The notes under the pieces are model-generated. The model saw only the letters and a list, made by a program, of their open reading frames with translations. It was not told the origin of the DNA and did not search any database. Positions 31,693-40,251 of a stretch of DNA of 64,000 nt are shown piece by piece. The position numbers were made by a program, and so were the translations under genes. Origin of the DNA: an uncultured Lachnospiraceae bacterium (lineage in GTDB: Bacteria; Bacillota; Clostridia; Lachnospirales; Lachnospiraceae); the NCBI GenBank assembly GCA_934432595.1, contig CAKRYR010000008.1, positions 1 through 64,000 of the forward strand, given 5' to 3'. Each line of letters starts with the position of its first letter. The first letter of the stretch is position 1.

Positions 31693-34521
31693 ATGAAACC
31701 ATTAAAATTAACAATGTCTGCTTTTGGACCTTATGCAGATGAAGTGGTAATAGATATGACAAAGTTAGGAGAAAAAGGGATTTATTTAGTTACAGGTGAT
31801 ACTGGTGCAGGTAAAACTACAATATTTGATGCTATTACTTTTGCATTGTATGGAGAAGCAAGTGGAAATATGAGACTTCCAGATATGTTTCGCAGTAAAT
31901 ATGCAGATACTAGTACACCAACATTTGTGGAAATGAAATTTTTATATCAAGATGAAACATATACGGTTAGACGTAATCCAGAATATTTAAGACCAGCTAA
32001 GAGGGGAGAAGGTTTTACACCACAGAAGGCAGAGGCAGTACTTACATATCCCGATGGTCGAATTGTAACAAAAGTTAAAGAGGTTACAGTTGCTATAACT
32101 GAATTATTAGGCTTAGACAAGAATCAATTTACCCAGATTGCTATGATAGCACAAGGGGACTTTTTGAAATTAATTATGGCAAAGACAGAGGAACGAAGTA
32201 AAATTTTTAGAGAAATATTTAAGACAAAACCATATTTAGGAATACAAGATAAGTTAAGAACTAGTGCAAATATGTTAAAGCTAGAATACGATGATTTGTA
32301 TAAAAGTGTTGCTCAGTATATAAAGGGAATAAAAGTAAATGAAAATTATCCACAGTATGCATATTTTCAAGATGTAGTTATTAACCAAAATATACAAGAT
32401 ATGAGTGAAATTGTGGATTATGCAAGTGAAGTCCTTAAATTGGATAAGGCTAAGTTAAAAGAGGTAGATAAAAATATTAATAAAATGGAAAATGATGTTA
32501 TTAGAATAAATAACAATATCGAGATAAAGAAAAATATTATTGATATTGAAGAAAAAATACATTTGAATAGTAGTAAACTAAAAGAGATTAAGCCTAAAGT
32601 TGACAAGGTTAAAGAGGTATATATTCTTGAGGAGAAAAGGTCAAAGGATAGGGAGAAAATAGCTATACAAATCTCAGAAGAAATGGATAAGTTAAAGGAG
32701 TATAAGGAATTACATGAACTTAGACTTAAAACAAAGGAATATGAGAAAAAAATAGAGGAAAACTCAAAGAAAAAAGATAAATGTTTTGTTAATAAAAAGC
32801 TACAAGAAGATTTAGTGAAAGAGTATAAAGGGTATCTCGAAGAACATAAGGAAGAGGAAACTAGGCAAGGATATATTGAGCTTAATAAGAAGAATGATAG
32901 TTTAAATAAAACAATAGAGAATATAAAAATTATTAATAAAAATTTGAAGGATTATTTTGTTATTGAAGAAAAGTATGCTATAGCTCAGAAAAAATATATT
33001 CAAATAAGAGATAAATATGATGTGCTAAATAAAGAGTATCAAGATATAGAGAAACGGTTTCTTGATGGACAAGCAGGAGTGCTAGCATCCTTACTAATAG
33101 ATAATGAGCCTTGTCCAGTATGTGGCTCTAAAGAACATCCTAACCCAGCGAAGATATTATCTAGCAATGTATCAAAAGATATGTTAGATAGGAAGAAAAA
33201 AGAAAAAGAGGTTGTAGAGGGAGAATGTAATAAATTAAGTCTGGATGCCGGTAGAATTAGAGGAAGTTTGGATAGTTCAAGAAGTAATTTATTGGAGTTG
33301 CTTAATAATTTATTTAATATTGAATCATTAGATAATATTAAAGAGATTATGGGGGAAAAGATGAAGGAAGCAAATTCGCAATTTATTGCCCTTAAAGATG
33401 AGGAAAAGTTACTTAAAGGTATTGATGAACAGAGGGCAAAAAAAATAAAAGAACTTGATAAAGCTGAAGGTAAGTTGCAAGATATAGTTAAGAGTATTAA
33501 TGAGATTGAAAATGACAATATAAAATATAGAACTAGTCTAGAAAAAGGGGCAGAAGTAATAGATTCATATTTAAAAAGATTAAAATATGATAAGTATGAA
33601 GAAGCACAAAATAGTATAAATAAATTAAAAGAACAGAAATTATGTATGGAAAAAGCTTATGAAGATGCTAAGAAGAACTATGAGGCTATAAATATTGAAG
33701 TTAATGAGTGTGAAACTAAGAAAAAGGCATTAGAAGAGCAATTATTAGTTCAGCAGGAGAAAGCTAAACAACAATTAGAAGAAAAGGAATTTAAGGGAAT
33801 AGTAGATACAAACGATATAGATATTTGGTTATCATTATATGAGGGGAAAAAGGATGAACTATTACAACTTAGAAAAGAGAAAGAAACTATTGTAGTATGT
33901 ATAGAAAATAATAATAACTCAATTGATGGCATAAAAAAACAATTAGATAAAATAAGTGAAGTTGAGAAAAGATTGATAATGGTTAGAAGTCTTGCTAATA
34001 CTGCAAATGGAACTATTTCAGGTAAGAGTAAAATCACACTTGAGACGTATGTACAAATGGCATATCTTGATAGAATTCTTAATAGAGCAAATACTAGACT
34101 GATGGTTATGTCTAGTGGACAGTATGAATTGATACGAAAAGAAGATGTTAGAGATTCTAGGAGCCAAGTAGGACTAGAATTGGATGTAGTTGATCATTAT
34201 AACGGCTCTATAAGAAGTGTCAGAACATTATCAGGTGGAGAAGCCTTTAAAGCATCTCTTGCACTTGCATTAGGCCTTTCTGAGGAAGTGCAGTGTACGT
34301 CTGGAGGAATTCAACTTGATACAATGTTTATAGATGAAGGATTTGGAACGTTGGATGAAGAATCTTTAGAGAATGCAATTAAAATTTTAAGTGAATTAGG
34401 AAAAGGAAATAGACTTATTGGGATCATTTCACATGTTAATGAATTAAAGGAAAGGATAGATAAGCAAATAATTGTTGAAAAAGATAAGAATGGAGGCAGT
34501 AAGATTGAAATGATAAGCTAG
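31693..34521 (+). CDS. sbcC: Exonuclease subunit SbcC
   Basis: 942 residues of the Rad50/SbcC SMC-like family. N-terminal Walker A GDTGAGKTTIFDA (about 36-47), a Q loop in TQIAMIAQGDF, long coiled coils (about 180-440 and 500-770) with the zinc hook CPVC at about 474, and a C-terminal lobe with the signature LSGGEAFKASLALAL and Walker B MFIDEGFGTLD. It gives the ATP-driven clamp of the SbcCD nuclease. GGAG lies 7 bases before the ATG. Confidence 0.96.
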   Translation: MKPLKLTMSAFGPYADEVVIDMTKLGEKGIYLVTGDTGAGKTTIFDAITFALYGEASGNMRLPDMFRSKYADTSTPTFVEMKFLYQDETYTVRRNPEYLRPAKRGEGFTPQKAEAVLTYPDGRIVTKVKEVTVAITELLGLDKNQFTQIAMIAQGDFLKLIMAKTEERSKIFREIFKTKPYLGIQDKLRTSANMLKLEYDDLYKSVAQYIKGIKVNENYPQYAYFQDVVINQNIQDMSEIVDYASEVLKLDKAKLKEVDKNINKMENDVIRINNNIEIKKNIIDIEEKIHLNSSKLKEIKPKVDKVKEVYILEEKRSKDREKIAIQISEEMDKLKEYKELHELRLKTKEYEKKIEENSKKKDKCFVNKKLQEDLVKEYKGYLEEHKEEETRQGYIELNKKNDSLNKTIENIKIINKNLKDYFVIEEKYAIAQKKYIQIRDKYDVLNKEYQDIEKRFLDGQAGVLASLLIDNEPCPVCGSKEHPNPAKILSSNVSKDMLDRKKKEKEVVEGECNKLSLDAGRIRGSLDSSRSNLLELLNNLFNIESLDNIKEIMGEKMKEANSQFIALKDEEKLLKGIDEQRAKKIKELDKAEGKLQDIVKSINEIENDNIKYRTSLEKGAEVIDSYLKRLKYDKYEEAQNSINKLKEQKLCMEKAYEDAKKNYEAINIEVNECETKKKALEEQLLVQQEKAKQQLEEKEFKGIVDTNDIDIWLSLYEGKKDELLQLRKEKETIVVCIENNNNSIDGIKKQLDKISEVEKRLIMVRSLANTANGTISGKSKITLETYVQMAYLDRILNRANTRLMVMSSGQYELIRKEDVRDSRSQVGLELDVVDHYNGSIRSVRTLSGGEAFKASLALALGLSEEVQCTSGGIQLDTMFIDEGFGTLDEESLENAIKILSELGKGNRLIGIISHVNELKERIDKQIIVEKDKNGGSKIEMIS

Positions 34522-34528
34522 GCTAATA

Positions 34529-34557
34529 TTGTATTTTGCTATAAAATATGCTATAAT
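34529..34557 (+). promoter_or_regulatory. Promoter of a short unit after sbcC
   Basis: TTGTAT, 17 bases, TATAAT with TGC before it (extended -10). A terminator follows only about 80 bases after the expected start. Confidence 0.55.
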
Positions 34558-34563
34558 TCTATA

Positions 34564-34677
34564 AAAGGGGAAAAATTACAAAAAAGAATAATAAGTAGTG
34601 AGTAAATATTGTATTATAATTTACTTATATATTTTGGAAGAAGGTATCAAAGGTGAAATTTGTTATCTTCTTTTTGT
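34564..34677 (+). ncRNA. Candidate short RNA between sbcC and the amidase gene
   Basis: From the predicted start to the terminator this is about 110 bases. It contains AAAAGGGGAAAA, an AGTAAAT/ATTTACT hairpin (about 34599-34625), and a terminal hairpin AAGAAGGTA / TATCTTCTT (34638-34646 / 34664-34672) followed by TTTTTG. No convincing reading frame is present. It could equally be an attenuated leader of the downstream gene. Confidence 0.4.
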
Positions 34678-34775
34678 AAAATATGCAGTTAAATTGAAAT
34701 ATATAATAATTTATGATATGAGTGTGTAAAGAAATATGAAAAAAGAGAAAGTGGTTAGAAAGAGGGTTTTATAAG

Positions 34776-36842
34776 ATGAAAAATAATAAGACGACGTATT
34801 ATAACATGATTATTTCATTTATTGCAGTAGTCTTTGTATTATTAACATTGGTTTTAGTGTTACAAGGGGAAGAACAGGAACAAAAAATTGATAAGAATAA
34901 AGCTGTGGCTTATGCACCTGCAAGAACACCTTCAGGGTTAAGTTACCAAAGTGAAAGAAATGATATTGTATTATGGGCTAAAGCCCAGGCAGATTATTCT
35001 ACGCAAGGAAATTCTTCACCTATCAGTGCATATCATGCATATTATGGTTGGAGTAATCAGGATTGGTGTCAATTATTCATTAATTGGTGTGGTGCAATGG
35101 TAGGAGTTGATCCAAACTATTTTAATCAATCTGAATTTGCTTGTCCAGGTGGATATGATTTTCATAATAATATATTGGGAGAGTACAGAAAGACGACCTC
35201 ATCAAGTGGGCTGATGATAGGATGGATATTATATGAAACGTATACAGGAGGAGAACCAAGCCATGTTGGTCTATATGTAGGTGGGGGAGAATGGGTTCAT
35301 GGTAATTATAATACCTATTATGTTCGTAAAGTTAGTAATAATTATGGAACTTTTATAGGGTATGCTAAGCCATTTTATAGATCAAAAGTGAGGTATATTG
35401 CGGCCTATGGAAATTATCCAGATGGAAGAGTTAAAGGTTCAGGAAGCTGTGAAGAGTATTTTATAGATGAAAGATCACATACATTAACTACAGATGTAAG
35501 TAATCGTAGTCACAAGTTTTTAGGTTGGTATACGAATTCTTCTGCTACAGGTACACCAATTAGCGAAATTACAGTTCCATCTGGTTCATATAGTGCAGGT
35601 GTTACAGTATATGCTGGATGGAAGAAGTCAGAGTCACCTATTACTTATGTGACATATGGAGGTAAAATAAATGATTCTTCATATATAACAAAATATCTAG
35701 AAGGTGAGACACCTGCTTTACCTATGAATGTAACTAGAGATGGATGTAAATTCTTAGGATGGAGTTTAAATGACCCTCCTACAGGTGATGCATTTAGTAA
35801 TGTTCAAGCAGGATGGACTGGAGCAAAAACATTATATGCAAAATATCAAGCAAATATTAGTTATGTAACAAAGAGAGGTGTATTTTCACCTGGATATATT
35901 GCACCATCAGTATATTATCCAAGGGTTAGTAATTTTACATTACCACAAGAACCATATTTTACTAGGGAGTATTGCGATTTTGCAGGTTGGTATGCTGATA
36001 GTTCATTAAGTGTAGGACCATATCGAGTTGTTCAGAGTGATGATGCTTCACCTTGGAATAAGGATATTACATTGTATGCAAAGTGGATTGGTAGAAAATA
36101 TGAGATAAGATTACATACACATGGAGGAAATGTAACTAATAATAAATATACATATGATTCTGGAAGGGATATATATACTCGGGTTTATCAATATGTAGAT
36201 AATATACCACCTATTTCTTTACCTACGGTAAAGGAGGTAAATATGAATAAATATATCTTTGATGGATGGTATAAGAGTCCAGATTTTACAGGTTCTACTT
36301 ATACTGAAACAGAACAAGATAAAGGTGGAGACTATGATTTCTATTCAAGATGGACAACAATTAAACCGAATACAACTGATTCAGACCATGTAGAGGTAGT
36401 AAATGACGTAATGAATGTATATGTATATAATGCAAGTAGAGAAAAGAAAACTGCTTTAGGTCCTGTTCGCTCAGAAATAGTACCAATTGCTTTGGCAAGG
36501 AGATTCTTTGATGTAGATATTACTGTTTTAGGTTTTACATCAAGCATTGTACCAAAAGATGTAAGAATACAAGTTAGTACAAGTATGAATCCTTCAGACA
36601 TTTCATCAAGACAGAATTGGATAATGACATCTTTGAGTGGTAAGAGTTGCGTAAAAGGAAATGCCAAGTTCTATACTACTAAAGATAATAATACAATAAG
36701 AGTTCATTTACCAAGTGATGTAGATGACTTTATAGGTAGTAGAGGTTCAAAAATTATATATTTCCATATAGTAACAGAAACAGGATCATCAATGTATATT
36801 CCAATTAATCTTATTAAAAGAACTGTATATGGAATGCATTAG
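34776..36842 (+). CDS. Secreted CHAP/NlpC-like amidase with InlB-type repeats
   Basis: 688 residues. An N-terminal membrane helix or signal (about 10-32). Residues about 60-210 look like a CHAP-type cysteine amidase: Cys in NQDWCQLFINWCG (about 95) and His in PSHVGLYVGGGEWVHG. Then four Listeria-Bacteroides (InlB B/Flg_new) repeats, each ending FxGW...(L/V)YA(G/K)W or similar, spanning about 245-525. The last 150 residues form a separate C-terminal domain ending NLIKRTVYGMH. It would cleave wall peptides and use the repeats for attachment or adhesion. The same C-terminal domain survives as a relic just downstream (37045-37140), so this gene probably had a tandem copy. Confidence 0.75.
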   Translation: MKNNKTTYYNMIISFIAVVFVLLTLVLVLQGEEQEQKIDKNKAVAYAPARTPSGLSYQSERNDIVLWAKAQADYSTQGNSSPISAYHAYYGWSNQDWCQLFINWCGAMVGVDPNYFNQSEFACPGGYDFHNNILGEYRKTTSSSGLMIGWILYETYTGGEPSHVGLYVGGGEWVHGNYNTYYVRKVSNNYGTFIGYAKPFYRSKVRYIAAYGNYPDGRVKGSGSCEEYFIDERSHTLTTDVSNRSHKFLGWYTNSSATGTPISEITVPSGSYSAGVTVYAGWKKSESPITYVTYGGKINDSSYITKYLEGETPALPMNVTRDGCKFLGWSLNDPPTGDAFSNVQAGWTGAKTLYAKYQANISYVTKRGVFSPGYIAPSVYYPRVSNFTLPQEPYFTREYCDFAGWYADSSLSVGPYRVVQSDDASPWNKDITLYAKWIGRKYEIRLHTHGGNVTNNKYTYDSGRDIYTRVYQYVDNIPPISLPTVKEVNMNKYIFDGWYKSPDFTGSTYTETEQDKGGDYDFYSRWTTIKPNTTDSDHVEVVNDVMNVYVYNASREKKTALGPVRSEIVPIALARRFFDVDITVLGFTSSIVPKDVRIQVSTSMNPSDISSRQNWIMTSLSGKSCVKGNAKFYTTKDNNTIRVHLPSDVDDFIGSRGSKIIYFHIVTETGSSMYIPINLIKRTVYGMH

Positions 36843-36857
36843 AAATAAAAATTAAAA

Positions 36858-36887
36858 GGGAAAGGGCTACTGGCACTTTCCCTATTT
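36858..36887 (+). terminator. Terminator after the amidase gene
   Basis: GGGAAAG / CTTTCCC with an 11-base loop that can itself pair, then TATTT. Confidence 0.55.
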
Positions 36888-37044
36888 AGATAATAAAAAA
36901 TTATAAAAAAGTATAAAGTTTTAATTAATTGTGTTGATATACATAAAAGATTATTAGAATTTTCTATGTCTTAAAATAAAAATGATTTAAGGGGGGAAAA
37001 CATTTTTTTATGAGAGAGAAATGATATATGTACAATAGCGATAG

Positions 37045-37140
37045 CGCAGAAAGGTATACTTACATCTTAGAACAGAGTCTGGTAATACAGGTACATATGA
37101 GATTAACCTTGTTAAAAGAGTAGTATATCAATTACATTAG
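37045..37140 (+). pseudogene. Relic: C-terminal tail of an amidase paralogue
   Basis: Thirty open codons ending in TAG read KVYLHLRTESG...INLVKRVVYQLH. This aligns without gaps to the last 29 residues of the 688-residue protein just upstream (KIIYFHIVTETG...INLIKRTVYGMH). A stop lies directly upstream (37042) and there is no start. It is what remains of a decayed tandem copy. The rest of 36888-37169 holds nothing recognised. Confidence 0.7.
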
Positions 37141-37169
37141 ATTATATAAAGGTAAAAATAGTGATAATA

Positions 37170-37210
37170 TAAAAAAGAAGCAAGCTTATTTTAGATAAAA
37201 GCTTGCTTCT
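37170..37210 (-). terminator. Terminator of the C39-like protease gene
   Basis: AGAAGCAAGCTT (37176-37187) / AAGCTTGCTTCT (37199-37210), 12 bp. On the minus strand it ends in five or six T, so it serves the minus-strand gene. Confidence 0.85.
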
Positions 37211-37233
37211 CTTATATTATATATAAATGTTAA

Positions 37234-38634
37234 TTATTTAGTAATCTTATATGTAACAGCTGTTGTTGCTTCAAATAAATCAGGATTATATAATACATAT
37301 CTTGGTATATCATCATACCATCCATCAGCAGCTAATAGATAATCTAATGTATGATTTCCGACAGTACCAAAGGCATAACCTAGAATACTAACACCATGAC
37401 CACCTTCATTTGCAATTTGATAGCAAAGAACACTTGATAGTTTATTATCAACAGCATCCTTAAATACTGTGAAATTAGGTGTGCTTTTCATAGATGCACT
37501 GATATTAGCACCTACAACATCACCATATTTTTTCATACCTTGTGCCATTTGGTAAATGGATGTTCCACTACACTCAACAGTGTAATCACCATAGAATGTT
37601 CCTGTTTCATAAATATTATCTTGCGTACCTGTTAAATCCCAAAGTTTGTTAAAGGTATCTTGGATATTTCCATTTAAAAGTATATCTTCTTGATTACATA
37701 TGCTAGTTAAAGCTACAAGGCCACAAGCATATCTATTAGTTGTAGTCATTATTGTCTTCTGAGAAGTTAATGATTTTTCTCTAGAGTATTGAGGTAACAT
37801 AACTGGCTCAGATACTTCACCTAATAGTTTATCTACTTCTTTAAATACTTCGCTATGGTTTGGATATGCAGTTGGTTCTACAAAATCATCATCACCATTA
37901 AATGAATTAGGGAATAATTTCTTTAACCATTTCTTAAACCAATCAGCAATGTTGCCTTGAACTATATAATCTTCTTGTGATTCTTCTTCTGCTATTCCAT
38001 AATAGAAATTATCAGTATATTCTGTATTATCATAAAAATCTAAGTATAGGTTTTCATAATAGTCTAACATAGCATCAAAATCATCACCATCATAAGTTGT
38101 TGCGTTGTAATAGAATACATCGTTATCCTCATTACCATCAGTTGCAGAAACAGCATAATCGATGCCAGTTGTACTGTATAACTTATTAGTACAATCTTCA
38201 ATTTTAACTTTATTATTTGATTCAGCAAAAGACTTTGAAAGTATATCATACATACTATCGGTATCCTTATGAATTACAAAGTCTGTTATAAGTTCATCTG
38301 TAGTAAAGTCAAAACTTGCATATCCGTAAGGTGTATTGTCTTTGTAATATGATACAGAGTAACCCACTATGTTATTAGTTACATTGTATATTGGAACAGT
38401 GTCTTTTACTTCTAAGTTTAGTTCTGGCTCTGTTTTATCTGCAAGTGCTAATGCACATTGCTTAGAAGCAAATTCGATTTTGGGTAACATCTTTTCATAA
38501 GAATTAGAAATATTATCTGCCTTACTAGAACTTTGACTGTTATTTATCGAATAGGCACATAAAACGGAACCAACAGAAAGTGCTAACGCAGTTACGCATA
38601 TAGCTACTTTATGAGTGTTAAAAAATTTTTTCAT
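37234..38634 (-). CDS. Secreted C39/papain-like cysteine protease
   Basis: 466 residues. A signal peptide (about 1-27) and a long propeptide-like region rich in Asp, Asn and Tyr (about 30-290) precede a catalytic domain in the last 170 residues. The domain has the nucleophile in RYACGLVAL (about 303), His in GGHGVSILGYAFG and Asp in LAADGWYDD, the order and spacing of the C39-like/staphopain-type fold. The large acidic N-terminal half probably keeps it latent, as in other secreted cysteine proteases. It is transcribed divergently from a serpin gene, with a palindrome between the two. Confidence 0.75.
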   Translation of the reverse strand: MKKFFNTHKVAICVTALALSVGSVLCAYSINNSQSSSKADNISNSYEKMLPKIEFASKQCALALADKTEPELNLEVKDTVPIYNVTNNIVGYSVSYYKDNTPYGYASFDFTTDELITDFVIHKDTDSMYDILSKSFAESNNKVKIEDCTNKLYSTTGIDYAVSATDGNEDNDVFYYNATTYDGDDFDAMLDYYENLYLDFYDNTEYTDNFYYGIAEEESQEDYIVQGNIADWFKKWLKKLFPNSFNGDDDFVEPTAYPNHSEVFKEVDKLLGEVSEPVMLPQYSREKSLTSQKTIMTTTNRYACGLVALTSICNQEDILLNGNIQDTFNKLWDLTGTQDNIYETGTFYGDYTVECSGTSIYQMAQGMKKYGDVVGANISASMKSTPNFTVFKDAVDNKLSSVLCYQIANEGGHGVSILGYAFGTVGNHTLDYLLAADGWYDDIPRYVLYNPDLFEATTAVTYKITK

Positions 38635-38671
38635 AATAAATACTTCCCCTTTTTAAAATACATTTTATTTA

Positions 38672-38694
38672 TGTGAGAATACAAAATTCTCACA
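38672..38694. promoter_or_regulatory. Palindrome between the protease and serpin genes
   Basis: Perfect 9-bp inverted repeat TGTGAGAAT / ATTCTCACA with a five-base centre, in the 177-base divergent gap. It sits where a shared operator would lie. Confidence 0.5.
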
Positions 38695-38811
38695 AATTGA
38701 TTATAGCAATTATAAAAAGGCTATTCAATTTATTTTTTATAAAGAAAATCTTAAAAAAAATTAAAGAGTATGACGATAAACTAATTGACTAAAAATTTTT
38801 TGAGGTGAAAT

Positions 38812-40059
38812 ATGATGACGACTAGAAGAAAAAATCAAATTTTTATTTTAGCTGCACTTATGCTTGTAGTACTCTTCTGTATGTTTGGATGTAATGTAAA
38901 AAAAGACGTTGAGAAAAAAGCTGAGAAAAAAGCTGAGAAAAAGGATAAAATAGAGAAAATTGTTGCTGAACATAGAGAAGAAAATATGAAGTTGTCTGTG
39001 GAATTACTAAAAGGAAGTAATGTGGCATATGATAATACAGTAATTTCACCGTTAGCAGTACAGATGGCGATGGGATTTGCAATTAATGGTGCAAAAGGAG
39101 TAACACAATCGGCGATAATAGATAAAGTGGGTATGGAAACATCGGTATTAAACAATTATTTAAAGACATATATAGAAGAAGCACCTAAGGATGTAAGAGG
39201 AAATATTAACTTTGTAAATGCAATATGGCTTAATTCAATTAATACAGGTTTAGACTTAAATAGTTCATATAAAGATAGGGTAATAGAGTATTTAAATGCA
39301 GAGATAAAACAAGAGCCTTTTAGCGCAGGGTGTGAGAAGGTAATAAATGGTTGGGTAGCAGAGACTACAGATGGAATGGTAAATAAAGTTGTTAATAAAG
39401 TAGATTTGACAAATTGGTTTTATACAATAAATATTGCAACTTTTGATATGGATTGGGAAACTACTTATAATGTTAATGATATAGAAAAGAAAACATTTAA
39501 TAATGCAAAAAAAACAACTTCAGATGTGGAAATGATGAGTTCAATTGAGTCATTATATATAGAAGATAATGGAGCTACTGGCTTTATTAAGAATTATTAT
39601 ATACCAAGATATAAATTTATAGCTATATTACCAGATGAAAAAACTAATTTGGAAGAGTATGTAAATAATTTAGATTATAGAAAATTGATTAAGTTGTTAG
39701 AAAGTTCTGAAAATGTAAATGTAAAAGCATCAATACCTTCTTTTGTAACGTATAAAACAGTTGATATAAGTAAGACTTTAGTTAATATTGGACTAAGTAG
39801 TATTTTTAAATCAGATGCTGATTTTTCAGGTATGCTTAAAGAGGGAATGGCAACTAAACTTTGGAAAATGTATCATACTTCTAAGATTACTGTAGGAAAG
39901 AAGTGTTCAGAAGGAGTTATAACATCTAATGTGTCTAATAACAAGAAGAAAGATGTAAGTTATGATAAAGAAGTAGTATTGGATAGACCATTTTTATATA
40001 TGATATTTGATTCAGAAGAAAGTATACCTATATTTATAGGAACTATGAATAATCTGTAA
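38812..40059 (+). CDS. Serpin lipoprotein with an unusual reactive loop
   Basis: 415 residues. A signal with a possible lipobox (MFGC, about 24-27) and a charged EKKAEKK linker lead to a serpin fold: NTVISPLAVQMAMGFAINGAKG near the N-terminus, FVNAIWLN, FIAILPDEKTNLEEY, and the C-terminal strand VLDRPFLYMIFD...IFIGTMN. Serpins trap serine or cysteine proteases after loop cleavage. Here the hinge reads SEGVITSNVSNN in place of the usual Ala-rich GTEAAAAT, and the loop is Lys-rich (NNKKKD), so classic inhibition is uncertain. It faces a cysteine protease gene across a short divergent gap. GAGGTG precedes two consecutive ATGs (38812, 38815). Confidence 0.88.
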   Translation: MMTTRRKNQIFILAALMLVVLFCMFGCNVKKDVEKKAEKKAEKKDKIEKIVAEHREENMKLSVELLKGSNVAYDNTVISPLAVQMAMGFAINGAKGVTQSAIIDKVGMETSVLNNYLKTYIEEAPKDVRGNINFVNAIWLNSINTGLDLNSSYKDRVIEYLNAEIKQEPFSAGCEKVINGWVAETTDGMVNKVVNKVDLTNWFYTINIATFDMDWETTYNVNDIEKKTFNNAKKTTSDVEMMSSIESLYIEDNGATGFIKNYYIPRYKFIAILPDEKTNLEEYVNNLDYRKLIKLLESSENVNVKASIPSFVTYKTVDISKTLVNIGLSSIFKSDADFSGMLKEGMATKLWKMYHTSKITVGKKCSEGVITSNVSNNKKKDVSYDKEVVLDRPFLYMIFDSEESIPIFIGTMNNL

Positions 40060-40106
40060 GTTTGGTTTAATAAGGTATTCTTTTGGAGTGTTTCTATTAA
40101 ATAATC

Positions 40107-40145
40107 ACGACCATATTTGGATAATGTGCAAATATGGTCGTTAAT
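40107..40145 (+). terminator. Terminator of the serpin gene
   Basis: ACGACCATATTTG / CAAATATGGTCGT, 13 bp, followed by TAATTATTT. Confidence 0.75.
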
Positions 40146-40251
40146 TATTTGTTAATAAAAAACAATATATATGTAATTAAAAAGACATAATCTTGAAACA
40201 AAATTATGATAACATTTCCACATCCAATAATCGTGCATGGAGGACAATAAA

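Noticed and set aside
38064..38249. Minus-strand frame of about 60 residues within the C39-like gene
   Set aside because: Overlaps the real gene on the same strand in another frame and lacks a ribosome-binding site.
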